Origin: Thermoleophilia bacterium
Lineage (GTDB): Bacteria > Actinomycetota > Thermoleophilia > Gaiellales > Gaiellaceae
DNA length: 17,335 nucleotides
Reading direction: 5' to 3'
Assembly: GCA_016844515.1 (NCBI GenBank)
Contig: JAERMP010000145.1
Location: 1-17,335 of the forward strand
Position numbers and translations under genes: made by a program. Positions within the stretch are counted from its first letter, which is position 1. The number at the start of each line of letters is the position of its first letter. Positions 1-7,743 of this stretch are shown here, one piece after another. The notes under the pieces are model-generated. The model saw only the letters and a program-made list of their open reading frames with translations, did not search any database and had not been told where the DNA came from.

Positions 1-647
1 CGCTGCGATGCGAACTCCAGGAAGCCGAAGTCCTTTGCGTGCTCGATCGTTGCTCCCGGCGCGACCCAGAACTGGAAGCCGCGCTCTCGGAGACGGGCAT
101 GCAGATCGTTCTCCCAGAGCCCCTCGACGAGCAGGTCCGCGATCTCGGCCAGCGCGTCGCGGTCGTACGAGACGTTCATCCCGGTGAGGTCGCCGGCGGG
201 GCCGGCGGGCCACGGCTCCATGAAGGAGCTGTACTCGCAGAAGAACGGCGCCCAATCCCGGGCACGCGCCGTCTTGACGTTGCGCACGGCCCCTCCGACG
301 ACGTGGTTTCCCGCCCTGTGCGCCTCCACGATCGCTTCCGCCCAGCCGGGCGTGACGAGGCAGTGGTCCTCGATCACGGCCACGTAAGGTGCGGTCGCGG
401 CGGCGATGCCGGCCGCGCGCAACTCGGGTACGGAGGCCGGCTCGTCGAACGACAGCAGGGTCACGTGCGGCCAGCCCCGACGGAGGCGTGCCCTTGTCTC
501 GTCGTTCGTCCAGTCCGCGACGACGAGTTCCGCGTTCGGCGCGTGCTCGTTCAGCGAGTCGAGGCACCCTCCGATGTAGGGGAAGCCATTGACCGAAGCC
601 ACGACGACTGCGAGCTCAGCCGGAGCGGCCACGCAGGAGATCGACAT
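1..647 (-). CDS. Family-2 glycosyltransferase, C-terminus off window
   Basis: A probable GT-A fold glycosyltransferase that adds a sugar from a nucleotide-sugar donor to a surface polysaccharide. The 215 visible codons start at ATG 647. The Rossmann-like start (residues 11-30, ELAVVVASVNGFPYIGGCL) is followed by VIEDH near 91-95, in the usual DXD metal-binding position, then VVGGAV (117-121), GMNVSYDR (156-163) and WENDLH (178-183), which resembles the acceptor/catalytic ED region. Its start overlaps the stop of the upstream glycosyltransferase by 32 bp; a GTG at 632 or 602 could be used instead. It is clearly related to that neighbour (VVGGA..., FFCEY versus YFCRY, NVSYDR versus NASYKR, W-E), so the two are tandem paralogs. 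The C-terminus lies beyond the left edge. The family is confident; donor and acceptor are unknown. Confidence 0.85.
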   Translation of the reverse strand, partial: MSISCVAAPAELAVVVASVNGFPYIGGCLDSLNEHAPNAELVVADWTNDETRARLRRGWPHVTLLSFDEPASVPELRAAGIAAATAPYVAVIEDHCLVTPGWAEAIVEAHRAGNHVVGGAVRNVKTARARDWAPFFCEYSSFMEPWPAGPAGDLTGMNVSYDRDALAEIADLLVEGLWENDLHARLRERGFQFWVAPGATIEHAKDFGFLEFASQ

Positions 648-1512
648 AGCCGCGGGCTTCACCGTAGGCCCACACGAGGTTGAACCAGAAGATGACCGGG
701 AGGGTAGCCAGGACCCGGCCGCGGTGGCGCTTCTTCCGGAGCACGAGCCGCAGCACGCGCCAGCTCATGACGAAAGGGACGATTGGCGACGCGACCACAC
801 CGATCGCCCTCTGCATGGTGGAGCGCGACGCTCCGCTGTCACGTCCGTACTGCCGCCCATGTGCAAGGCGCTGAGCACTGAAGGCCCTCGAGCCGGCCGA
901 ACGTCCCTGGTAGACGACGAGCGCCGGGGTCTGCCAGTGGATGACGCCGTTCGCTGCGAGTTGCTTGTGGACGAACGGCTCCCAGAAGCCGTGTCGGTAC
1001 GACGCGCCCGCGGACTCGAGGAGCGCCCGCTTGTACGAGGCGTTGTCCCCGGGCAGGTCGAGGCTCTCGCGACCCGGGAACGGGCGCAGGTCCCGTGCAT
1101 AGCGGCAGAAGTACTCGGCCCAGTCAGCGGTGCGCAGGCCGTCGCCCGGGTCAATTGCCCCACCCACGACGTCGTAGCTCTCGTGGAGCGTCCGGATCTG
1201 CTCGATCCAGTCGTCTGCCGGCGTCATCTGCGCGATCGTGAGCGCCACGATCGCACCGCGGGCTGCGTCGATCCCGTCCCTCCAGAGGTGGGGTACGAGC
1301 GCTCCAGGAGTCGTCGTAAACGTCGCCCATTCGAACCGCTCTCTCAGGTTCGTTGGGCTCGGCTCCGCCTCGTGAACGCGCACCTCCACGTCGTTGCGCT
1401 GGCGCTCGAGGGCTGCGAGGCAGGCGGCGAGCCGCTCCGGAGGAGCGTTCGAGCCGATGACGACGGTTACCGTCGGGGGGTCAGCTGACGAGCTCGAGGT
1501 TGAGGAGCTCAT
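616..1512 (-). CDS. Family-2-like glycosyltransferase with C-terminal membrane segments, DXD missing
   Basis: A 298-residue paralog of the next gene. After a Ser-rich N-terminus the GT-A fold begins at TVTVVIGSN (14-22). Further matches are VVGGAID (115-121), DNASYKR (156-162) and GFWEPFVHK (175-183). Where the paralog has IEDH this protein reads ALTIAQM (90-96), so no DXD-type metal motif is visible; it may be metal-independent, altered or inactive. Residues about 236-258 and 268-292 are hydrophobic or amphipathic with a basic loop (RKKRHRGR) between, suggesting membrane association at the cytoplasmic face. The start at ATG 1512 overlaps the preceding oxidoreductase by 32 bp, with a GGAGGAG about 13 nt upstream. 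It belongs to the leftward polysaccharide operon. The enzyme class is likely; the specific activity is unknown. Confidence 0.82.
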   Translation of the reverse strand: MSSSTSSSSADPPTVTVVIGSNAPPERLAACLAALERQRNDVEVRVHEAEPSPTNLRERFEWATFTTTPGALVPHLWRDGIDAARGAIVALTIAQMTPADDWIEQIRTLHESYDVVGGAIDPGDGLRTADWAEYFCRYARDLRPFPGRESLDLPGDNASYKRALLESAGASYRHGFWEPFVHKQLAANGVIHWQTPALVVYQGRSAGSRAFSAQRLAHGRQYGRDSGASRSTMQRAIGVVASPIVPFVMSWRVLRLVLRKKRHRGRVLATLPVIFWFNLVWAYGEARGYVDLLRGRSG

Positions 1513-3031
1513 CGACGAGATCGCCCTCCTCCAGGTACACCGCTTCGGCGTTCACCGACCATACGTCGTGCCCGGCGTCGTCGATCAGGTTGAGTGCGGC
1601 GAGGATCGCGGTCCACATCGAGTGGTCCTGGTTGTTGTAGCGGTGCAGACCGTTGCGTCCACACGTCTCGAGATTCTCGAATCCCGAGAGGTACTCCTTG
1701 ATCACGTCCACGGCTGCCTCGTAGTGAAGGTCGTACGTGGGATAGGCCTTGGGGACGCGGACCTTGACACCGTCGAAGACCTGGCTCGGGTCGATCAGCC
1801 CGATGCGGGCCATCTCCTCGGTCGCCATGGCGACCGCTTGCTCGTCCGACATCTCCCAGACCTCGTCGCCTTCGAAGCAGAAGTACTCGACCCCGAGGCA
1901 GGTCGTGCCCGGCACGACCATGTCAGGGCTCCAGGCGCCGAAGTTCTGCACGCGGCCTGCACGCGTTCCGGGATCGTGGATGTAGATCCAGTTGTCCGGG
2001 AACGGCTCGGCCTCCGTTGTCATCAGCGCGACGAGGCAGAAGTCGCGGTAGCGGAGCTGGGAGGCAGCCTCGAGCACATGGGCCGGCGGCGCTGGTTCGA
2101 GGGTACGGATGAGATCCTGGAGGGAGAGACTCGAGAGGATGCCGTCGACGGCGTGCTCGGTCACAGTCCCGTTCGTGCGCACGCTCACGCTCTCGACCCG
2201 ATTTTCTCGGTGCCCGATCTGCACGACGCGGTGGTTGACCTCGACGGGGATCTCGTAGCGTTCCTCGAGCCGTTCCTGCATCAGCTCCCACATCTGACCA
2301 GGCCCGAGCCGTGGATACTGGAACTCCTCGATGAGCGTCGTCACATGCTCGCTGCGCAGGCCGAGAATCGTCAGCGCAGCGTGCCAGAGCGAGAAGTTCT
2401 TGATTCGCTGCGCAGCCCAGAGTGACCGGATCTCGGTGCCGGGAATGCCCCAGACCTTCTCCGTGTACGACTTGAAGAACGCGTTGTAGAGGCGGTGCCC
2501 GAACCGCGCGGTGACCCACTCCTCGAACGTCTGCGCCTCGCGATTTCGGTGGCGCTGCGCCCAGAGGTACGACAGTGCGCAGAGGGTCGACTCGAAGAGG
2601 CCGAGGCGGCCGACCACGTCCTTCGACGTGAGCGGGTACGAGAAGTACTTCCCGTCGTAGTAGATGCGCGAGAGCCGTGGCCGCGTGAGGAACTCCTCTC
2701 CGACGACGCTCTGCCACAGGCGCTCGACCTGCTTGAGCTTGGTGAAGAATCGGTGCCCACCGAGGTCGAACCGGTAGCCGTTGAACTCGACCGTCTTCGC
2801 GATCCCTCCGACGGTGCCATCAGCTTCGAACACCACCGCCGGGCGTCCGCGAAGTCCGAACGTGTATGCGCCGGTAAGCCCCGCGGGGCCCCCGCCGAGG
2901 ATCGCGTACCCGACCGAGCCCGAGCCGTCCACCGAGCGCCGCGCTTGCGCGCGGGCAGCGGTCGACAGAGTCCCCTCCAGCGTCGGCGCCCCCATGCCTT
3001 CAGTGTTGTGGTGATCGAGCGCCGCGCCCAC
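1481..3031 (-). CDS. FAD-dependent oxidoreductase, UDP-galactopyranose mutase / protoporphyrinogen oxidase-like
   Basis: A 516-residue flavoprotein with an N-terminal dinucleotide-binding motif (GGGPAGL, 46-52, with the ribose-binding acid at E69) and a conserved DLGGHRFFTK block (89-98). These are typical of the amine-oxidase/UGM-like superfamily often found in O-antigen and exopolysaccharide loci. A C-terminal NGLHRYNNQDHSM segment forms the second FAD-contacting region. Such enzymes act on nucleotide-sugars or lipid-linked intermediates; the exact substrate cannot be read from sequence. Translation from GTG 3031 gives about 40 extra residues before the Rossmann fold. ATG 2995, with GAAGG just upstream, is an equally good start. 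It is the first gene of the leftward glycosyltransferase operon and is divergent from the sugar-phosphate transferase 47 bp away, so the two operons probably share a promoter region. Confidence 0.85.
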   Translation of the reverse strand: MGAALDHHNTEGMGAPTLEGTLSTAARAQARRSVDGSGSVGYAILGGGPAGLTGAYTFGLRGRPAVVFEADGTVGGIAKTVEFNGYRFDLGGHRFFTKLKQVERLWQSVVGEEFLTRPRLSRIYYDGKYFSYPLTSKDVVGRLGLFESTLCALSYLWAQRHRNREAQTFEEWVTARFGHRLYNAFFKSYTEKVWGIPGTEIRSLWAAQRIKNFSLWHAALTILGLRSEHVTTLIEEFQYPRLGPGQMWELMQERLEERYEIPVEVNHRVVQIGHRENRVESVSVRTNGTVTEHAVDGILSSLSLQDLIRTLEPAPPAHVLEAASQLRYRDFCLVALMTTEAEPFPDNWIYIHDPGTRAGRVQNFGAWSPDMVVPGTTCLGVEYFCFEGDEVWEMSDEQAVAMATEEMARIGLIDPSQVFDGVKVRVPKAYPTYDLHYEAAVDVIKEYLSGFENLETCGRNGLHRYNNQDHSMWTAILAALNLIDDAGHDVWSVNAEAVYLEEGDLVDELLNLELVS

Positions 3032-3078
3032 GGCCGCCTGAACAGGAATCGCGTGCTCTCGCCCCCCCGAATGGCTAG

Positions 3079-4653
3079 GTGCGACCGCGCCGCAACGTGG
3101 ATACTGGTCTGGCCGTGGCCGAGCCGAATTCCTATCGTGAAATCGACGTGGATCGTGCCGTCGACAGGCCGGTGACGACCTCGCCGGCGCTTGAGCGCGG
3201 GCGGGCTTCGGCGTCGTCTCGTCATGTCCGTCGGCGGCGTGGCTGGGTTGTCCGTCGCGTGCTGCTCGCTGCCGATGTCCTCGGCTTGCTCGCCGCCTTT
3301 CTCGTCACGCAACTCGTGCTCGCAGACGTCACCCGCGGCGTCGATCCGCGCATCGTCGATCTCTTCTTGATCTTCCTCGTCAGCCTGCCGGTGTGGGCTC
3401 TCGCGGCCAAGGTCTACGGCCTCTACGATCACGACGAGGAGCGGACGGACCATTCGACCACAGATGACGTCTCGGGCGTCTTCCACCTCGTCACCGTATT
3501 GGTCTGGCTCCTCTACGCGGGAGCGTGGCTGAGCGGGGTCACGACGCCGCAGCTGAATAAGACCGTCCTCTTCTGGGCGCTCGCCATCGGATTCATCGCG
3601 GGTGCACGAATCGTCGGTCGAAGCCTCGCCCGAAGGAGCACCGCGTATATCCAGAATGCCCTAATCCTCGGGGCCGGAGGCGTCGGTCAGCTCGTCGGCC
3701 GCAAGTATTCGCAGCACCCCGAGTATGGCATCCGCCTCGTAGGCCTCGTGGACGACGCCCCGCACGAGCTGCGCGACGAGCTCGCCGGCATCCCGTCCTA
3801 CCCCACAGACGAGCTGCTCGAGGTCATCCGGCAGCTGAACGTCGAGCGCGTCGTGGTCGCTTTCACCGGTCTCTCGAACGAGCGCATGCTCGAGTTGCTG
3901 CGCCAGCTTCGCACGCTCGACATTCAGATCGACATCGTGCCGAGGCTTTTCGAAGTGCTCACGCCGAAAATGGACGTCCACTCCGTGGAGGGGACTCCCC
4001 TTATCGGCCTCCGTCCCGCCGGCATCTCGCGCTCGTCGCGCCTCCTCAAGCGCGCCTTCGACCTCTCCCTGGCAAGTGTTCTGCTCCTCGTTACTGCACC
4101 GCTCTTCGCTTTCGCTGCCTGGCGTATCAAGCGCGACTCGCCGGGGCCGGTGTTCTTCCGGCAGGCTCGGCTGGGTGGGGGCGCGCGGGAGTTCTCGATG
4201 CTGAAGTTCCGCACAATGGTCGTCGGGACCGACGATGAGGTCCACCGCGAGTACATCCGCTCGATCATGGACAAGAGCGCGGCTCCGGTCGGGAGCGGGC
4301 TCTACAAGCTCGATCGTGAAGACGCGATCACGCGCTCGGGGCGGTGGCTTCGGAAGACGAGCCTCGACGAGCTGCCGAACCTCGTGAACGTGGTGCGCGG
4401 CGAGATGTCCCTGGTCGGTCCGCGACCGTGTCTGGCGTATGAGACCGAGTACTTCGACCCGCACCACTTCGAGCGCTTCCTGGTGCCGGCGGGGATGACC
4501 GGCCTTTGGCAGGTGACTGCGCGCGCCCGGACGACATTCGCCGAGGCGCTCGACCTGGACGTCGCGTACGCTCGCGGTTGGACGCTCGGACTCGATCTCA
4601 AGATCCTCGCCCGGACGCCGCTCGTCGTCTTCCGGAAGCGTGGTGCAGCATGA
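3079..4653 (+). CDS. Polyprenyl glycosylphosphotransferase (WbaP/WcaJ type initiating sugar-1-phosphate transferase)
   Basis: A membrane enzyme that starts polysaccharide synthesis by transferring a sugar-1-phosphate from a UDP-sugar to undecaprenyl phosphate. The 524 residues show the full architecture: N-terminal membrane helices (about 60-81, 94-114, 135-153, 162-180), a Rossmann-like CoA-binding_3 domain (ALILGAGGVGQLVG from 194), one more hydrophobic segment (329-349), then the catalytic Bac_transf domain. The latter has the conserved SPGPVFFRQARLG (354-366), FSMLKFRTM (372-380), TSLDELPNL (427-435), MSLVGPRP (443-450) and GLWQV (475-479). Catalysis in this family uses the Asp-Glu of LDELP. 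The start is GTG 3079, with GTG 3097 and 3115 as alternatives; no strong SD is seen. Its stop overlaps the next start (ATGA, 4650-4653), so translation is probably coupled. The sugar transferred is unknown. Confidence 0.93.
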   Translation: MRPRRNVDTGLAVAEPNSYREIDVDRAVDRPVTTSPALERGRASASSRHVRRRRGWVVRRVLLAADVLGLLAAFLVTQLVLADVTRGVDPRIVDLFLIFLVSLPVWALAAKVYGLYDHDEERTDHSTTDDVSGVFHLVTVLVWLLYAGAWLSGVTTPQLNKTVLFWALAIGFIAGARIVGRSLARRSTAYIQNALILGAGGVGQLVGRKYSQHPEYGIRLVGLVDDAPHELRDELAGIPSYPTDELLEVIRQLNVERVVVAFTGLSNERMLELLRQLRTLDIQIDIVPRLFEVLTPKMDVHSVEGTPLIGLRPAGISRSSRLLKRAFDLSLASVLLLVTAPLFAFAAWRIKRDSPGPVFFRQARLGGGAREFSMLKFRTMVVGTDDEVHREYIRSIMDKSAAPVGSGLYKLDREDAITRSGRWLRKTSLDELPNLVNVVRGEMSLVGPRPCLAYETEYFDPHHFERFLVPAGMTGLWQVTARARTTFAEALDLDVAYARGWTLGLDLKILARTPLVVFRKRGAA

Positions 4654-6035
4654 CGCCCGTGCGCGTCGCGGTCGTCGGACTCGGCTACTGGGGGCCGAAT
4701 CTCGTCCGCAACCTCTACGAGCTCTCGACTGCCGAGGTCTCCCTCGTCTGCGATCAGAGACCGGAGGCGCTCGAGCAGATCGCGAGGCGCTATCCGTCCG
4801 TGCGCGCGACCACCCAGTTCGCGGAGGTACTCGAAGACCCGCGCGTCGAGGCGATCGTCATCGCGACCCCGATCGGTACCCACTTCGACCTCGCCAGCGC
4901 TTCGCTCGAGTCCGGCAAGCACACGCTCGTGGAGAAACCGCTTGCAGACTCGGTCGCAAGGGCGACAGAGCTTGCCCGCCTCGCCGCGGAGCGGGATCTC
5001 GTTCTCCTGCCTGGCCATACGTTCTTGTACAGCCCGCCGGTACACGCCGTGAAGGAGATGATCGAGTCGGGCGAGCTCGGTGACATCTACTTCGTCTCGA
5101 CGAGCCGTGTCAACCTCGGCCTGCACCAATCAGACGCGAGCGTGGTCCGCGACCTTGCACCGCACGACTTCTCGATCCTTCTCTACTGGCTGCGCGAGGC
5201 TCCAACACACGTCACGGCTCTCAGCCGCGGGTGCATCATCCCGGGCACGCCCGACGTCGCCTTCGTCAACCTCGAATATGCCTCGGGCGTGATCGCCCAT
5301 GCCGAGCTTGCCTGGCTCGCCCCTTCCAAGCTGCGGCGGACAACCGTCGTCGGGTCGCAGAAGATGGTCGTCTACGACGACACGAGCATCGAGCCTGTGC
5401 GCGTGTTCGACTCCGGCGTGACGCTCCGCGACCCCGACACCTTCGGCGAGTACCGCCTCAGCTACAGGACGGGTGACATCGTGTCGCCTCGTGTCGACGT
5501 CTCCGAGCCGCTCTCGGTCGAGCTCGACGACTTCTGCCAGGCGATCCGAACCGGGACTCGCCCACGCGCCCATGTAGAGCTCGGGATCGACGTCGTCCGC
5601 ATGGTCGAGGCGGCCGAGCGGTCGCTCGGCGACGGTGGAGCAAGGACCGGCGTTCCCCCCCTCATCGAGCGCGCGGGTCCGCACTTTCGCGGGGTGGAAT
5701 CGCGGCGCCACAGCGTTACGCTCCTCCACGCGATGAGGGTGGGCCGCCATCCCGTCGCTCGCGGCCACTGGCTTTTGCCATTCGGCCCTGGGAGAGGCGG
5801 CGGTTTCCCCGGGACCAAGCGGGGAACCGCGCCTCCCCCTTTTGGGTGTAGGTTCGCGCCCGCCCGAGAGTCGATGACAGTGGCGAGCGCCACGGCAACG
5901 TGGTGCGATGCGGCCGTCGCTCGCTTGGTCGAGCGGCGGCCGTTCCTATACGGTCGCGAGGTCTCGCATCATCAACTCCGCGATCTGGATCGCGTTGAGA
6001 GCCGCGCCTTTGCGGAGGTTGTCACAGGCAAGTGA
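4650..6035 (+). CDS. Gfo/Idh/MocA family NAD(P)-dependent oxidoreductase, with suspicious C-terminal extension
   Basis: A sugar or nucleotide-sugar dehydrogenase of the Gfo/Idh/MocA family, probably making a modified sugar for the polysaccharide. The N-terminal Rossmann motif is VAVVGLGYWGPNLVRN (6-21). The signature EKP is at 95-97 and a catalytic-type His occurs in DLAPHDF (168-174). The conserved part ends near residue 330 (MVEAAERSL), matching the usual 330-360 residue length. The open frame continues to 461 residues through Arg/Gly/Pro-rich sequence, across a strong hairpin (5794-5835), and 90 bp into the convergent asd gene. That tail looks non-coding. A C7 run at 5655-5661 is a plausible frameshift site: with one C fewer the frame would stop at 5734-5736, giving about 361 residues. 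I trust the domain, not the annotated end. Confidence 0.8.
   Translation: MTPVRVAVVGLGYWGPNLVRNLYELSTAEVSLVCDQRPEALEQIARRYPSVRATTQFAEVLEDPRVEAIVIATPIGTHFDLASASLESGKHTLVEKPLADSVARATELARLAAERDLVLLPGHTFLYSPPVHAVKEMIESGELGDIYFVSTSRVNLGLHQSDASVVRDLAPHDFSILLYWLREAPTHVTALSRGCIIPGTPDVAFVNLEYASGVIAHAELAWLAPSKLRRTTVVGSQKMVVYDDTSIEPVRVFDSGVTLRDPDTFGEYRLSYRTGDIVSPRVDVSEPLSVELDDFCQAIRTGTRPRAHVELGIDVVRMVEAAERSLGDGGARTGVPPLIERAGPHFRGVESRRHSVTLLHAMRVGRHPVARGHWLLPFGPGRGGGFPGTKRGTAPPPFGCRFAPARESMTVASATATWCDAAVARLVERRPFLYGREVSHHQLRDLDRVESRAFAEVVTGK
5794..5835. terminator. GC-rich hairpin between convergent genes, terminator-like
   Basis: The arms GAGGCGGCGGTTTCCCC (5794-5810) and GGGGAACCGCGCCTC (5821-5835) pair with one bulge and one mismatch around a 10-nt loop, followed on the + strand by C-rich sequence and TTTT. 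It lies between the sugar dehydrogenase domain end and the convergent asd stop, as expected for a terminator. It also falls inside the open extension of the dehydrogenase frame. Confidence 0.5.
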
Positions 6036-6887
6036 GAGAGCGAGACCGCTCGCGTCGGCTGGATCGCGTCGGATTCGGCCCACGAGGACGTCGTCACCGC
6101 CGACGGCCTTGCCGGGAGTGGGGAAGGGTTCGAGGCGCAAGCCCGAGGCTTCGCCGAGAAGCCGCTCCGCGTCCTCCACTGACAGGTGTCCCTCCGTCTC
6201 GAGCCAAATCGCCTCGGCGTGGCCGACGAGAACCGGAACGCGGACGCACGTCGTAGAGATGGCCAGGTCGGGTAGCTCGAGTATCTTCCTCGTCTCGGCG
6301 CGGATCTTTGTCTCCTCGTCGAACTCGACGCCGTCGAACGACCAGTCCATTCGGAGATCATGCTCCTCTGGAGACTCGCGGCGAAGACGCGCCATCGCTT
6401 GGGCTCCTGCGCCGGATGCGGACTGGTAGGTCGCAATTCGCACTCGCCGCAGGCCTACAGCGTCGCGGAGAGGCGCGAGAACCATGGCGAGTGGGATCGA
6501 GCAACAGTTCGGGTTGGCGACGATCCCGGCATGCTCGAACACTCGCTCTCCGTTCACCTCCGGAACGACGAGCGGGACCCCGTCCTCGAGTCGAAACGCG
6601 GATGACTTGTCCACACAGACGGCGCCGCCTGCGACAGCGTGGGGTACGAGCTCTCTGCTCGCCGCGGTTCCGACGGAGAAAAAGCACAGGTCGAGATCGC
6701 CGGCGGAGAGGGCCATCGGCGTCGCCTCCTCCACGCGGAGCCCGCCCGCTTCGGAACCAGCGGAACGCGCCGACGCGAACGCGCGCACGTTCACATAGCC
6801 GCGCTCTCGAAGAAGTGCGAGCGCAACCTGGCCCACAGCACCCGTTGCGCCGACGACGCCGATTGCCGGCTGGAGTCGACTGAGCAT
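5946..6887 (-). CDS. asd: Aspartate-semialdehyde dehydrogenase
   Basis: Reduces aspartyl phosphate with NADPH to aspartate semialdehyde, the branch point for lysine, diaminopimelate, threonine and methionine. The 313-residue protein has the NADP-binding GATGAVGQ (13-20), the active-site ANPNCCSIPL (124-133, nucleophile expected at Cys128), SASGAGAQA (157-165), ETRKIL (198-203) and RVPVLVGHAEA (216-226), which carries the catalytic-type His223. It is somewhat shorter than the usual 335-345 residues; the segment before ETRKIL (about 177-196) lacks the common long NVIPxI-type loop. The start is ATG 6887, with no clear SD; the upstream DNA is instead a 170-bp palindrome ending 9 nt from the ATG. 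recR lies upstream on the same strand. Function is confident. Confidence 0.93.
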   Translation of the reverse strand: MLSRLQPAIGVVGATGAVGQVALALLRERGYVNVRAFASARSAGSEAGGLRVEEATPMALSAGDLDLCFFSVGTAASRELVPHAVAGGAVCVDKSSAFRLEDGVPLVVPEVNGERVFEHAGIVANPNCCSIPLAMVLAPLRDAVGLRRVRIATYQSASGAGAQAMARLRRESPEEHDLRMDWSFDGVEFDEETKIRAETRKILELPDLAISTTCVRVPVLVGHAEAIWLETEGHLSVEDAERLLGEASGLRLEPFPTPGKAVGGDDVLVGRIRRDPADASGLALSLACDNLRKGAALNAIQIAELMMRDLATV

Positions 6888-6896
6888 GGAGCCAGT

Positions 6897-7066
6897 CTAG
6901 ATGGCTGATCGGGAATTCCTCGTCGCGCGGGCGGTGGCTGAGACACATCGCCGGCTGGCGCCGCCCGTCCTCGCCCGTATTCCCGATACGCGCTCGGACG
7001 GGCGGCGTCCCCGGCTTGGTCTCAGCCATCCCCTTGATCGACGGCAATCACCGATCAGCCATCTAG
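6897..7066. repeat. 170-bp nested palindrome filling the recR-asd gap
   Basis: Outer arms CTAGATGGCTGATCGG (6897-6912) and CCGATCAGCCATCTAG (7051-7066) are perfect 16-bp inverted repeats. Inside them are GGCTGAGAC with GTCTCAGCC, GCCGCCCGTC with GACGGGCGGC, and an apical CGTAT/ATACG stem with a 5-nt loop. All are nested in register, so the whole region can fold into one long interrupted hairpin. No ORF of recognisable family is inside. Possible identities are a MITE-like element (the CTAG ends could include a 4-bp target duplication), a structured leader of asd, or a terminator/processing structure after recR. The symmetry is certain from sequence; the role is not. Confidence 0.85.
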
Positions 7067-7106
7067 GCGCCGCTACGGTGAAACATCCGCGAAAAGCGTG
7101 TGCCGG

Positions 7107-7697
7107 CTACATCTCGCGTCGGCCGGCGAGAGCCCGCCCGAGCGTCACCTCGTCCGCGTACTCGAGGTCGCCGCCGACCGGAAGCCCGCTCGCGAGCCGC
7201 GTGACTCGAACCGTCGCGCGTAGTCGGTCGGCGAGGTACGCGGCTGTCGCTTCGCCGGTCATCGTCGGGTTTGTGGCGAGCACGACCTCCTCGACGCCAC
7301 CTTGCTCGATCCGGGAGAGGAGACCGCCGATTCGCAGATCGGTGGGCTCCACCCCGTCGAGCGGTGACAGTGCCCCGCCGAGGACGTGGTAGAGACCGCG
7401 AAACTCGCCCGTCCGCTCGAGCGACACGACGTCCACCGGCTGCTCGACGACGCAGATGAGGGAACGGTCGCGTCGCTCGTCAGAGCACACGGCGCAGAGC
7501 TCGTCCTCGGTCAGGTTGCCGCACTCACGGCAGAAGCGCACGCGAGCTTTGACGACCTCGATCGCGCGCGACAGCTCGAGCGCGTCTTCCGGGCGGGCGG
7601 AGAGGAGGTGAAACGTGAGCCGTTGCGCGGTGCGACGCCCGATGCCGGGCAGCTTCGTGAGCTGCGTGACGAGATTCTCGACCGCCGGGCTGAGCAC
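7107..7697 (-). CDS. recR: Recombination mediator RecR
   Basis: RecR works with RecO (and RecF) to load RecA at gaps during recombinational repair. The 196-residue protein is full length: an N-terminal HhH-type region (LPGIGRRTAQRL, 16-27), a four-Cys zinc finger (C56, C59, C68, C71, in CRECG...CAVC) and a Toprim domain (ICVVEQPVDV 81-90, ATNPTMTGEATA 141-152), ending in the conserved DLEYADEVTLGRALAGRREM. The start is GTG 7697, chosen from the family N-terminus; no SD is visible, and a perfect 12-bp stem-loop ends 7 nt upstream. recR normally follows dnaX-ebfC directly; here a response regulator gene intervenes. Confidence 0.96.
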   Translation of the reverse strand: MLSPAVENLVTQLTKLPGIGRRTAQRLTFHLLSARPEDALELSRAIEVVKARVRFCRECGNLTEDELCAVCSDERRDRSLICVVEQPVDVVSLERTGEFRGLYHVLGGALSPLDGVEPTDLRIGGLLSRIEQGGVEEVVLATNPTMTGEATAAYLADRLRATVRVTRLASGLPVGGDLEYADEVTLGRALAGRREM

Positions 7698-7704
7698 GCG
7701 GGGA

Positions 7705-7733
7705 GCGTAGCCGTCCTTTTCGGACGGCTACGC
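7705..7733 (-). terminator. Perfect 12-bp stem-loop between response regulator and recR
   Basis: GCGTAGCCGTCC (7705-7716) and GGACGGCTACGC (7722-7733) pair perfectly around a 5-nt loop. It follows the response-regulator stop (7744) and precedes the recR GTG (7697), both leftward. On the minus strand no U-tract follows, so it may be a terminator of a non-canonical kind, an attenuator, or a structure influencing recR translation. Confidence 0.55.
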
Positions 7734-7743
7734 AGCCGCCGGT

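Noticed and set aside
589..1488. Plus-strand frame of 299 codons
   Set aside because: Arg/Glu/Val-rich shadow of the minus-strand glycosyltransferase, which has clear motifs.
1394..2425. Plus-strand frame of 343 codons
   Set aside because: Shadow of the FAD oxidoreductase with no recognisable fold.
6897..7066. T-box or lysine (L-box) riboswitch upstream of asd
   Set aside because: I could not find a T-box TGGNACC-type motif or lysine-riboswitch core; only long-range symmetry is visible.
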